NCBI RefSeq assembly: GCF_012844235.1
Contig: NZ_JABAGR010000009.1
Span: 35,680-99,679 of the forward strand
Origin: Parafannyhessea umbonata
Lineage (GTDB): Bacteria; Actinomycetota; Coriobacteriia; Coriobacteriales; Atopobiaceae
Length of the DNA stretch: 64,000 nt
Direction of reading: 5' to 3'
Shown here piece after piece: positions 26,228-33,858 of the stretch. The notes beneath the pieces are model-generated. The model made no database searches. It was given only the letters and a program-made list of their open reading frames with translations, and had not been told where the DNA came from. Within the stretch, counting starts at the first letter, position 1, and every line of letters starts with the position of its first letter. A program made the translations under genes and the position numbers.

Positions 26228-26233
26228 TATACT
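26228..26233 (+). promoter_or_regulatory. -10 element of tRNA-Glu
   Basis: TATACT lies ten bases before the mature 5' end of the tRNA, a typical position for a stable-RNA promoter. Confidence 0.55.
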
Positions 26234-26243
26234 GCTTGCTTGC

Positions 26244-26319
26244 GTCCCCATCGTCTAGTGGCCTAGGACACCGCCCTTTCAAGGCGGTAACACGAGTTCG
26301 AGTCTCGTTGGGGGCACCA
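26244..26319 (+). tRNA. tRNA-Glu (anticodon TTC)
   Basis: Cloverleaf with acceptor GTCCCCA/TGGGGGC, anticodon loop CTTTCAA between CCGCC and GGCGG, T-arm ACGAGTTCGAGTCTCGT and encoded CCA. Confidence 0.95.
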
Positions 26320-26330
26320 TCGCACGCATC

Positions 26331-26362
26331 GGGCCCGTCGGCACACGCCGGCGGGCCCTTTT
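26331..26362 (+). terminator. Terminator after tRNA-Glu
   Basis: GGGCCCGTCGGC and GCCGGCGGGCCC pair with an ACAC loop and are followed by TTTTG. Confidence 0.88.
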
Positions 26363-26451
26363 GCGTCGCGGCCATCTGCGCGCGCCACGTGCTGCGCGCA
26401 CCGTGCCGCGCGGCCTTCACCACGCGGACGCCCGCCGGCACCGCCACCGCC

Positions 26452-27507
26452 CTACCCGCGAGCCAGCCGCTCCCGCACGCGCGCCGCGATTCCCTCGGAC
26501 GTAAGCCCCGCGCGCTCCAGCAGGGCCGCCTGGGAGTCCGCGTTCTGGTACGCGTCCGGCATGCCCAGCCTCAGCAGCGCCGGCGCGCCGCCTCGGGCGG
26601 ACATGCGCTCCGCCACGGCCGCGCCCAGGCCGCCCACCACGCTGTGCTCCTCCACCGTCACCACCAGCTTGCGGCCGCCGGCGGCCAGCGCGTCCACGGC
26701 CGCCACGTCCAGCGGCTTCACGGTCAGCATCTCCAGCACCTCCGCGGACACGCCGTCCGCGGCAAGCAGCCGGGCCGCCTCCACGGCGCGGCTGCAGATG
26801 GTGCCCGTGGCCACCAGGCTCACCTCCGGCGCCCCCTCGGACAAGAAGAGCCGCTGCGCCCGCCCGGCCACAGCCGTGGTCCCGTCCGGGTGCAGGCTGA
26901 CGCCATCCAGCGTGTTCGTGCGCACGTACGCCGGGCGCGGCGCGGCGGCAAGCAGCCGCAGCACGCTCGCGAGCTCTGCGTTGTCCGCCGGGCAGAACAC
27001 CTCCACGTTAGGCACGCCGCGCATGAGCGACACATCCTCCAGCGCCATGTGGCTCGCGCCCAGCATGCCGGACTCGCACCCGGCGGACACGCCCACCAGC
27101 GCCACCGGCGAGCGCATCATGCCCAGGTTCACGCGGATCTGGTCGTACACGCGCCCCGTGATGAACGTGGCGTAGCTCGGCGCAAACGTGGTCAGCCCCT
27201 CGTTCGCGAGCGCGGCCGCCACCTCCACCTGGTTCTGCTCCGCGATGCCGCACTGCACAAAGCCCTCGGGCAGCACCTTGCGCATGTGGTCCAGGTTCAG
27301 GCGCCGCCCGTAGTCAGAGACCACGACGGAAAGCCCGCCGTCGCGCTCGGCAAGCTCGCCCATGACCTCGCCAAACACCTGCTTCGGGTTCATGGCCGAG
27401 AAGTGCGCGGACTCCTCGGCGGAAACCCGCGCGGCAGCCGCGGCCACGCCCGTGCCCCCGGCCACGGCGGCCGCGTTCTTCTCGCCCCGTGCGTCCGTGC
27501 TACTCAC
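26452..27507 (-). CDS. Transketolase, C-terminal subunit
   Basis: The protein has 351 residues and carries the pyrimidine-binding and C-terminal domains of a split thiamine-diphosphate transketolase. It shows FVQCGIAEQNQVEVAAALA, whose Glu activates the cofactor, FAPSYATFITGRVYDQIR, and a C-terminal VEEHSVVGGLGAAVAE. Such subunits pair with a separate N-terminal subunit, here encoded by the upstream gene, overlapping by eight bases, so the two are co-translated. It probably transfers two-carbon units in pentose metabolism. The Ala-rich first 38 residues are an extension without homology. Confidence 0.88.
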   Translation of the reverse strand: MSSTDARGEKNAAAVAGGTGVAAAAARVSAEESAHFSAMNPKQVFGEVMGELAERDGGLSVVVSDYGRRLNLDHMRKVLPEGFVQCGIAEQNQVEVAAALANEGLTTFAPSYATFITGRVYDQIRVNLGMMRSPVALVGVSAGCESGMLGASHMALEDVSLMRGVPNVEVFCPADNAELASVLRLLAAAPRPAYVRTNTLDGVSLHPDGTTAVAGRAQRLFLSEGAPEVSLVATGTICSRAVEAARLLAADGVSAEVLEMLTVKPLDVAAVDALAAGGRKLVVTVEEHSVVGGLGAAVAERMSARGGAPALLRLGMPDAYQNADSQAALLERAGLTSEGIAARVRERLARG

Positions 27508-29221
27508 CGCGTATCGCCTCCTCGCGCGCGTCCAGCTCGCGCATGGCCTGCTGGTACAGCTCCTCCGTCAGGGCCTTGTCATGCCACTCCGCGTGGCCCT
27601 CCGCGAACGAGAGCCCGTGGCCCTTGAGCGTGCGCGCCACCACGGCGCGCGGGCGGTCGCCGGGGTTGCGCAGGGCGTCCGCCAGCTGGATCACGTCGTG
27701 CCCGTCCACCTCTGCCACGTCAAAGCCAAACGCGGCGAACTTCCTGTTGATGGGCCCGTTGTCAAGTATCTGCGCCGTGGGGCCGTCCAGCTGCATGCCG
27801 TTGGCGTCCACCACCACGGTCAGGTTGGCCAGGCGCTTGTAGCCAATGAGCGCGGCGGACTCCCACACGGACCCCTCGTCGCACTCGCCATCGCCCACCA
27901 CGCAGAACACGCGCCCGGGCAGGCGCTTGCGGCGCAGCGACAGCGCGAGGCCCGCGGCGTAGCCCAGGCCCATGCCCAGGCTGCCGCCGGATATCTCGAA
28001 CCCGCGCTGGGGGTCGCGCTCCGGGTGCTTGAACAGGCGCGCATCCGGCCCAAACAGCCCGCGGTCCACGTCGTCCTGGCTTATGAGGCCGCACTTCAGC
28101 ATCATGGGGTACAGCGCGACGGACGCGTGCGCCTTGCTCACGATCAGGCGGTCGCGCTCGTCCCAAGGCGTGCCGTCCCGTCCGGTGTGCATGACCTCCC
28201 CCAGCAGCACGGCCACGATCTCTGCCATGGAGAGCGCGCCGCCAAAGTGCAGCGGGCTCCCCATGTAGCGGCGGCCCCACTCCACCACGCCGCGTCGCAC
28301 CTCAAGAGCGTCCAGGTCTAGACGGCGGCGCAGCGCGCGCGTGGCCTCGTTCTCCGCGGCGCCCTCGCGCGCGTGCGTGCGGATGCCGTCCAGCTCGAGC
28401 GGGCCGGGGAAGCCGTCGCTCTGCCTGGACACGCCCACGATGGACTGGTTGGGCCCCAGCCACGTGAGGCTCCACTCGATGGGCGTTGTGTCTGCCAGCT
28501 CTATGCGCTGCTCGAGCACCATGACCGGGTCGCTCGCGCCGCACGCCAGGCACGCCGCATGCTCCGCCCCCGCCCGGCACGACGAGTAGTGCATGTGCGA
28601 GAGCGCGATCTTGCGGCCGGAGCACCGCTCCACCGCGTCAAACAGCGACTCCGTCGTGAAGTCCGCCCGCTCCAGCCCCGGGCATGCCGCCAGGTTCGAC
28701 CAGCTCTCCTGGCACACCACGGGCCGTCCGCCCACGGATCGCACGCGCCGCATAAACAGCGCCGGCTCGCCGGGCTCCACCTGAAGGCTCTCCGCCACCT
28801 CCGCCGGAGCCGGCAGCACGTCCTTCCGCAGCACCCGCGTCGTGTACCGCACGCCGCCGTCGCGAAGCGACGCCGCAAAGCTAAACGACCGCGCGTTGCC
28901 CGGCCGCGCAATGCCGCCGTCCGCCACCACGGTCCCGCTCCCCTTGCGGCTCACCAGCAGCCCCTCGGCCACCAGCGTCCCGATCGCCTTGCGCACGGTC
29001 CCACGGCTCACGCCGTACTGCGCCATCAGGTCCGCCTCGGAGGGAATGTAGCGCCCCCGCCGCCACTCGCGGTTGCGGATCTTGACGCGCATTATCTCGG
29101 AAAGCTGCACGTTCAGCGGGTCGGGCGAATCCGCCGAGAGGAGCGTGGGCTCCGTGCTCGCGGCCCCGCCCGCCGCCCCCGGCGCGTCCGGAGTGGGAAA
29201 GCCAAAGTCGTACTCGGCCAT
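27500..29221 (-). CDS. GntR/UTRA regulator fused to transketolase N-terminal subunit
   Basis: The protein has 573 residues in one uninterrupted frame. Residues about 36-105 form a GntR winged helix (IPSEADLMAQYGVSRGTVRKAI), and 112-262 form a UTRA/HutC-type ligand-binding domain (SLFDAVERCSGRKI). From about 293 to the end there is a transketolase N-terminal subunit with VSKAHASVALYP and the thiamine-diphosphate motif GDGECDEG...N at 443-474. UTRA domains bind sugar phosphates or related effectors, so the fusion would link sensing of a pentose-type metabolite to the enzyme acting on it. The ATG at 29221 precedes a dyad that may be its operator. Fusion is much rarer than separate genes. Confidence 0.85.
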   Translation of the reverse strand: MAEYDFGFPTPDAPGAAGGAASTEPTLLSADSPDPLNVQLSEIMRVKIRNREWRRGRYIPSEADLMAQYGVSRGTVRKAIGTLVAEGLLVSRKGSGTVVADGGIARPGNARSFSFAASLRDGGVRYTTRVLRKDVLPAPAEVAESLQVEPGEPALFMRRVRSVGGRPVVCQESWSNLAACPGLERADFTTESLFDAVERCSGRKIALSHMHYSSCRAGAEHAACLACGASDPVMVLEQRIELADTTPIEWSLTWLGPNQSIVGVSRQSDGFPGPLELDGIRTHAREGAAENEATRALRRRLDLDALEVRRGVVEWGRRYMGSPLHFGGALSMAEIVAVLLGEVMHTGRDGTPWDERDRLIVSKAHASVALYPMMLKCGLISQDDVDRGLFGPDARLFKHPERDPQRGFEISGGSLGMGLGYAAGLALSLRRKRLPGRVFCVVGDGECDEGSVWESAALIGYKRLANLTVVVDANGMQLDGPTAQILDNGPINRKFAAFGFDVAEVDGHDVIQLADALRNPGDRPRAVVARTLKGHGLSFAEGHAEWHDKALTEELYQQAMRELDAREEAIRGE

Positions 29222-29567
29222 GAGGCCCCCTCTGCATATGCCGTCGCACGTGGTCGCGCGCCGCTTGCGCCGGCGCCCCGGCGCCGTGCTCCGCGTGCGA
29301 CCTGCGACTGAACAACTTGCATACAGACAAGTTGTGTACAGGACATGTTATGAACAGGCATGACTTTACGCCGCCCTAACGCTCGCGCGCGCGGCGCGCG
29401 CATACTTTCTGAAATTTCCATCATGCTGTCATGGGTATACTCAGGGCAAGCCCGCCAGCGCGGCGGCAGCACGACGCCACGCCGCGGAAAATGCGCGGGT
29501 CACACCACACGACACGCCGTTCGTACTGGCAAAATGCCCACGCCAGAAAGTTCGGAGGAGGGGTCCC
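29222..29567. other. Divergent region between the GntR-transketolase fusion and the membrane protein
   Basis: This 346-base gap contains the dyad at 29312-29335, a second TGTACAGGACATGT-type motif just beside it, and a TATACT -10 hexamer at 29436-29441 pointing toward the plus-strand membrane protein. The membrane gene has GGAGGAGGGG before its ATG. No further gene is supported. Confidence 0.5.
29312..29335. promoter_or_regulatory. Dyad operator candidate for the GntR-transketolase fusion
   Basis: ACAACTTG and CAAGTTGT form perfect eight-base arms around an eight-base spacer, about 90 bases upstream of the fusion gene. GntR/HutC-family proteins bind such AT-rich dyads next to their own promoters, so autoregulation is the likely reading. 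Confidence 0.6.
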
Positions 29568-29984
29568 ATGGAATCCAAGCTAAGGTTCGCGTCCCGCGCC
29601 GTCGTCGCGGCGGCCGCGGCGTACGCCGTCGTCTACATCGCGTTTCTGCAGGACATCCCCCAGACGTACTACGTGTTCACGTTCGCGACGGTTCTCGACC
29701 TCGTGGCCATGCCCATCCTGCTGTTCTCGCTCGGGCTTTTCCTCATGCGCAAGCTCCGCCCGGACGATTCCGCGCCCCGCACGCCCGGGCAGCGCACCCG
29801 CGCCCGCCGCACCCTCGTCATCGCGATCGTGGCGATCTACGCGCTGTACGTCGCGCTCTCCCTCATCGCACGGCTGCAAGGCGGACAGGTCGCTACCTCG
29901 CTCATGGTCATCCTCACGGTCGTTTTCTGCGTCATCGAGTACGGCGGCTTCTTCGTTGGCCTCCTGTGCGGCATGTTCGCGTAG
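29568..29984 (+). CDS. Small membrane protein of unknown function
   Basis: The protein has 138 residues with four predicted hydrophobic helices (about 8-28, 38-62, 84-104 and 112-136) and a positively charged loop between the second and third helices (RKLRPDDSAPRTPGQRTRARR). No signal-peptide cleavage site or conserved motif is recognised. It is preceded by GGAGGAGGGG. A location in the cytoplasmic membrane is likely; the function is unknown. Confidence 0.7.
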   Translation: MESKLRFASRAVVAAAAAYAVVYIAFLQDIPQTYYVFTFATVLDLVAMPILLFSLGLFLMRKLRPDDSAPRTPGQRTRARRTLVIAIVAIYALYVALSLIARLQGGQVATSLMVILTVVFCVIEYGGFFVGLLCGMFA

Positions 29985-30043
29985 CGCCGCATCGCCACCC
30001 GCGCGACCCACGCCACCGCGCAGCCCGCAACACGGCCCGCAAC

Positions 30044-30083
30044 GCAAAGCGGCGGACGGAAGCACCCGCTCCCGTCCGCCGCT
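30044..30083 (-). terminator. Terminator after tRNA-Leu
   Basis: AGCGGCGGACGG (30048-30059) pairs with CCGTCCGCCGCT (30072-30083), read on the minus strand into TTTGCG. Confidence 0.7.
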
Positions 30084-30092
30084 CTCATGTGC

Positions 30093-30177
<85 letters not shown>

Positions 30178-30257
30178 GTGACCAAAAACCTTACCACAGC
30201 GCCCCGCGGCGCGCGTCCCTCGCTCGCGAGGACCCGCCGCGCCCGCCAACCGCAGCC

Positions 30258-30510
30258 GCTAACGTACAACTATAATTTCCGGGCTCCTGCAATCCTGCGG
30301 TTTTGTCGCCCTAACGTAGAACTAAAAATTTTAGTTCTACGTTATGCCAACGCATCAGCCCTCCCAACGCATCGGCCCTCCGCTGCGCCCCGCGGCCACC
30401 GCTTGAGGCTTGTCCCCGGGCGCGAACGTACAACATTTTTTCGGCACATTTCAAAATCCTGCGGTTTTGTCGCGCAAACGCAAACCTTATTTTGAGTGTT
30501 ATACGTTCGC
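30258..30510. repeat. Two related palindromic elements with an AACGTA-type terminus
   Basis: The first element (30258-30344) ends in a perfect 33-base palindrome at 30312-30344 (arms TAACGTAGAACTAAAA). The second (30422-30510) has GCGAACGTA at its left and TACGTTCGC at its right end. Both contain the same 19-base core AATCCTGCGGTTTTGTCGC at 30291-30309 and 30455-30473. They occupy the 420-base space between tRNA-Leu and ppx, where no gene is supported. Confidence 0.85.
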
Positions 30511-30597
30511 GCCCCCGCCGCGTGTCCGGCCGGCCTCAAGCGGCGCGCCCAAACCCTCAAGCGACGCACTCACGCGCCAGAACCCGGCCCCGGCGCC

Positions 30598-31587
30598 CTA
30601 CCGCAGCTCGCTCAGGTCCGGCTCCCAGCCCAGCGGGCTCGCCCCGCCGTCCGCCAACGCGGCCGCGCAGATCGATAGCCCAAACAGCAGGTCGCTCTCG
30701 CTCACGGTCAGCCGCTCGAACCCGCACGACTCCATCAGCGCGGCCACCGCGATCGTGCCGCCCAGAATCACGTTCGCGCGCTTCGGCTGAAGCCCCGCCA
30801 TCGCGGCGCGCTCCGCCTCCGTCGCGCTGGCAAACCGGGCGAGAAGCGCCTCCACGTCCTCGCGGCTAAGCTCGGCAAGATGGACCCTTCGCGGGTCGTA
30901 CGGCTCCAGTCCCAGCTTCACGGCAACCAGGCTCGTCACCGTGCCACCGGTCGTCACCATCAGCTCCGGCGCCAGCTCGCGCACGCCCTCCGCGGCCACC
31001 GCGTCGTCAAACATGCCACGCGCCCACCGCCGGGCGCGCTCCACGTCCGCCATGCTCGGCGGGTCGCCCGCGCTCAGGAACTTCTCCGTCATGCGCCGGC
31101 ACCCCACGTCCACGGACCGCACGCGGTCCAGCGCCAACCCGCGCTCGGCACCCATGCTGCCCACGGCGATCTCGGTCGAGCCACCGCCGTTGTCCGCAAC
31201 CAGGATCTCGCGGTCCGCAAAGTCCTGCGCCACGCCCAAGAACGTGAGCGACCCCTCGACCTCGCCGGGAATCACCTGCGCGTGCAGCCCGCGCGCCGCA
31301 AGCTCCGCCAGAAGCGCGTCAGAGTTCCCCGCGTCGCGCGCCGCCGAAGTCAGCGTGCAGCAGATCCTCGGCGCCCGCGCCTGCCGGGCCGCGGCCAAAT
31401 ACGAGTCCACGCACGCCAGCACGCGCCCGGCTGCCGCCTCGCAGATCATGCCGGTCCGCGTCAGGCCCTCGCCCAGGTTGCAGATCGTCGACTGCTTCAG
31501 CATCCGCGTCACGCGGCCGCCCTCGACGTCCGCCACGGCCAGCCTCGCCGTCACCGTCCCGATGTCGATGCACGCGACCCTCGTCAT
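30598..31587 (-). CDS. ppx: Exopolyphosphatase / pppGpp phosphatase (Ppx/GppA)
   Basis: The protein has 329 residues and belongs to the ASKHA fold family that hydrolyses polyphosphate ends or pppGpp. Signatures are the N-terminal CIDIGTVTARLAVADV, the VADNGGGSTEI segment near residue 137 and the VTTGGTVTSLVAV stretch. The ATG overlaps the divIC stop (ATGA), so it is translationally coupled in a divIC-ppx unit, an arrangement familiar in Actinobacteria. The C-terminal region is short compared with E. coli Ppx, so it is the two-domain form. Confidence 0.9.
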   Translation of the reverse strand: MTRVACIDIGTVTARLAVADVEGGRVTRMLKQSTICNLGEGLTRTGMICEAAAGRVLACVDSYLAAARQARAPRICCTLTSAARDAGNSDALLAELAARGLHAQVIPGEVEGSLTFLGVAQDFADREILVADNGGGSTEIAVGSMGAERGLALDRVRSVDVGCRRMTEKFLSAGDPPSMADVERARRWARGMFDDAVAAEGVRELAPELMVTTGGTVTSLVAVKLGLEPYDPRRVHLAELSREDVEALLARFASATEAERAAMAGLQPKRANVILGGTIAVAALMESCGFERLTVSESDLLFGLSICAAALADGGASPLGWEPDLSELR

Positions 31588-32660
31588 TTCAGCACCGTCT
31601 TCCTGTCGTAGCCAAACAGCGCGTCCAGCACCTTCGTGTACCACGCGCGGTCGTCCTTGTACGTGATGGCGGCCGAGGGGTCCTTGCCGTCCTCCTTCAG
31701 CCCCTTCACCTCGACGCCCTTTTCGCCGGGATACACGTAGCCGTTCTTCCGCGCCTGGTCCTCGATGCCCTCCTTGGACATCAGCGTGTCCACGTCGCTC
31801 TTCAGGTCCTTGTTCTGGCTCTTCAGCGCGGCGTACTTCACCTGCAGGTCCTGCGTCGTCCGCATCGACACGTAGTACCGCTGCGCCGGCCCGTACAGCG
31901 CGGCCACCACGGCAACCACCACGGCGAGCACGATCCACAGCCGGCGGTGAGCCGCGGCCCACTCCCCCGCGGACGTCGCGCGCTCGCGAGCCGTCTGCGC
32001 GCCGGATGCCGCGCGCTCCCTTGCCGCCGCCACGCGCTCGCCGGCAGACGCCTTCTCCTCGCGGCCATCGCGATCCTCGCGACCCGCGCCGCGGCGGGGC
32101 TCGCGCGCGTCCAGGCGAGAAGTGCCACGCTTCGCGCCCCTCGCCGCCTTTGCCTCGCGAACGTCGTCGTAGGTCGCGGCGTTCTGGCGCACGCCGTACG
32201 CGGCCTCGGACTTCGCGAGGGCCGTCTCGTGGTCGACGGCCGCCACGGCCTTCGTGCTCGCAACGCCCTCGGCACCTGCGGCACTCGCCGCACCGGCGCC
32301 GGCGGCCGCGTTGACCCGGGCGTCCGCGGCGCGCTTCGCACGCGCGTCCTCCCAAGCCATGCGCTCCCTCGACGCGGCGATGTCCTTCGCCGGGTCAATC
32401 GCCTGCGCCGCAATCATCTTCTTCGTGTTCTTCGACTCGTGCTTCCCAAGCGGACCGTCGGTCCTCCGGGTCCCGCGACGAGGCCGACGACCCTGGGCCT
32501 CTCTCTTGCCGTTGTCTGCCAAGCGCTCGTCGCTCTCGGAACGGCGCTCGCCGCCGCTGGGGTTGCCGTCGTCTTTCTGCACGGGTCTCCTTCGACCGGT
32601 CACGCCACGTGTGGTCGGGGCAACAACGTTGCCCGATGGGGTCTGGTTCTGCATGCTCAT
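31584..32660 (-). CDS. Septum formation initiator family protein (FtsB/DivIC)
   Basis: The protein has 358 residues. The last 120 residues are the FtsB/DivIC module: one membrane helix (about residues 242-260, LWIVLAVVVAVVAALYG) followed by a coiled coil (YAALKSQNKDLKSDVDTLMS) and the EDQARKNGYVYPGEKGV stretch. In the divisome it bridges the FtsQ and FtsL homologues. The long N-terminal part (about 240 residues) is Arg/Lys/Ala/Glu-rich, disordered and cytoplasmic, much longer than in most relatives. It is upstream of ppx. Confidence 0.85.
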   Translation of the reverse strand: MSMQNQTPSGNVVAPTTRGVTGRRRPVQKDDGNPSGGERRSESDERLADNGKREAQGRRPRRGTRRTDGPLGKHESKNTKKMIAAQAIDPAKDIAASRERMAWEDARAKRAADARVNAAAGAGAASAAGAEGVASTKAVAAVDHETALAKSEAAYGVRQNAATYDDVREAKAARGAKRGTSRLDAREPRRGAGREDRDGREEKASAGERVAAARERAASGAQTARERATSAGEWAAAHRRLWIVLAVVVAVVAALYGPAQRYYVSMRTTQDLQVKYAALKSQNKDLKSDVDTLMSKEGIEDQARKNGYVYPGEKGVEVKGLKEDGKDPSAAITYKDDRAWYTKVLDALFGYDRKTVLK

Positions 32661-32776
32661 GCCGTCGTCTTCGTTTCAGCTTCGTTGGTCGGCCGGCGCT
32701 CGCGCGCCTCCCCTCAGTTATAGCAGAGGGGCCGCGCCCGTCGCGACCCCTCCTCACAATCCCGCAAACTCAGCAG

Positions 32777-32862
32777 ACCGCCCGCCGCGCGCCGCCCGCC
32801 GCACGCCGCCCGCCGCACGCCGCCGCACGCCGCTCGCTGCCGCCGCCCGCCGCCGCGCCGCG
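32777..32862. repeat. GC-only minisatellite after mazG
   Basis: CCGCCCGCCGCACGCCG-like units repeat with small variations in the 202-base gap between the end of mazG and the start of divIC. It probably arose by slippage. No terminator with a T-run is seen. Confidence 0.6.
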
Positions 32863-33855
32863 TCACTCCGCCCGGCCCGAGCCGGTCCCGGCGTCGCCCG
32901 CCCGCTCCTCCAACTTCGCGCGACGCCACAGCTCGTTCAGCCGCTCGGCGCCCAGGCCGTCCAGCTCCAGGCCCTCCTCGCGCGCCATCCGCTCCATCGC
33001 GGACCACCGCCGCCTAAACTTGCGGTTGCTTGCGTCCAGAGCCGCCTCCGCGTCGATGCCCTCCCAGCGGGCTACGTTCACAAGCGAGAAGAGCACGTCG
33101 CCAAACTCCTCGGCCGCCTCCTCGCTCCCGCGTTCCTCGTCCTCGAACTCCCGCCGCTCGGAGGCCACCTGGTCCCACACGTCGTCCACGCTCGCCCACT
33201 CGAAGCCGGCGCGAGCCGCGCGCGTGGATATCTTCTGGCACTGCAGCAGAGCGGGCAGCGACCGCGGCACGGAGTCCAGCAGCCCCTCGGGCGCACCCGC
33301 GTCGGCGCGCCCCTCCCGCTCGCGGCGCTTCACGTCGTCCCATATCGCAGCCACCGCGCCGGCGTCCGCGGCCGCTGCGTCGCCAAACACGTGCGGGTGG
33401 CGCCGCACGAGCTTCGCGTTTATCTGCCGGCACACGTCGTCAATCGTGAATTCGCCGGCGTCTGCCGCCACCTGCGCGTTCAACAGCACCTGCATCAACA
33501 CGTCGCCCAGCTCCTCCGCCAGGTGCGCACCGCCCTCCAGCGCGGCGTCCGCCGCCTCGTACGCCTCCTCCACCATGTCGCGGCGCAGCGACTCGTGCGT
33601 CTGCGCGCGGTCCCACGGGCAGCCGTCCGGCTGGCGCAGGCGCCACACCGTACGCACCAGACGGTCAAACTCCGGGTGCGTGCCCGGCGCGCCCGCCCGC
33701 GCGCGGCTCTGCTCCTCCGCCCGCGCCGCCGCGTCGCACTCGCCCGCAGCCACACCCGCGCCGGCAGCCGCCGCGCCCCACACCTCGTCGCCCGCGCCAG
33801 CCACGTCGTCCTTGTCCCGCGCCTCGTCCTTGCCCCGCGCCTCGTCCTTATCCAT
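32863..33855 (-). CDS. mazG: Nucleoside triphosphate pyrophosphohydrolase MazG
   Basis: The protein has 330 residues. It hydrolyses NTPs to NMPs and pyrophosphate, cleaning the nucleotide pool. The first MazG domain has CPWDRAQTHESLRRDMVEEAYE and ELGDVLMQV (metal-binding Glu and Asp). The second, weaker copy has EEFGDVLFSLVNVARW. The first 60 residues are a charged low-complexity extension with a KDEAR repeat, not seen in the typical MazG. The ATG at 33855 lies three bases after the mfd stop, with a GAGGAG site inside mfd, so the two are coupled. Confidence 0.9.
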   Translation of the reverse strand: MDKDEARGKDEARDKDDVAGAGDEVWGAAAAGAGVAAGECDAAARAEEQSRARAGAPGTHPEFDRLVRTVWRLRQPDGCPWDRAQTHESLRRDMVEEAYEAADAALEGGAHLAEELGDVLMQVLLNAQVAADAGEFTIDDVCRQINAKLVRRHPHVFGDAAAADAGAVAAIWDDVKRREREGRADAGAPEGLLDSVPRSLPALLQCQKISTRAARAGFEWASVDDVWDQVASERREFEDEERGSEEAAEEFGDVLFSLVNVARWEGIDAEAALDASNRKFRRRWSAMERMAREEGLELDGLGAERLNELWRRAKLEERAGDAGTGSGRAE

Positions 33856-33858
33856 GGC

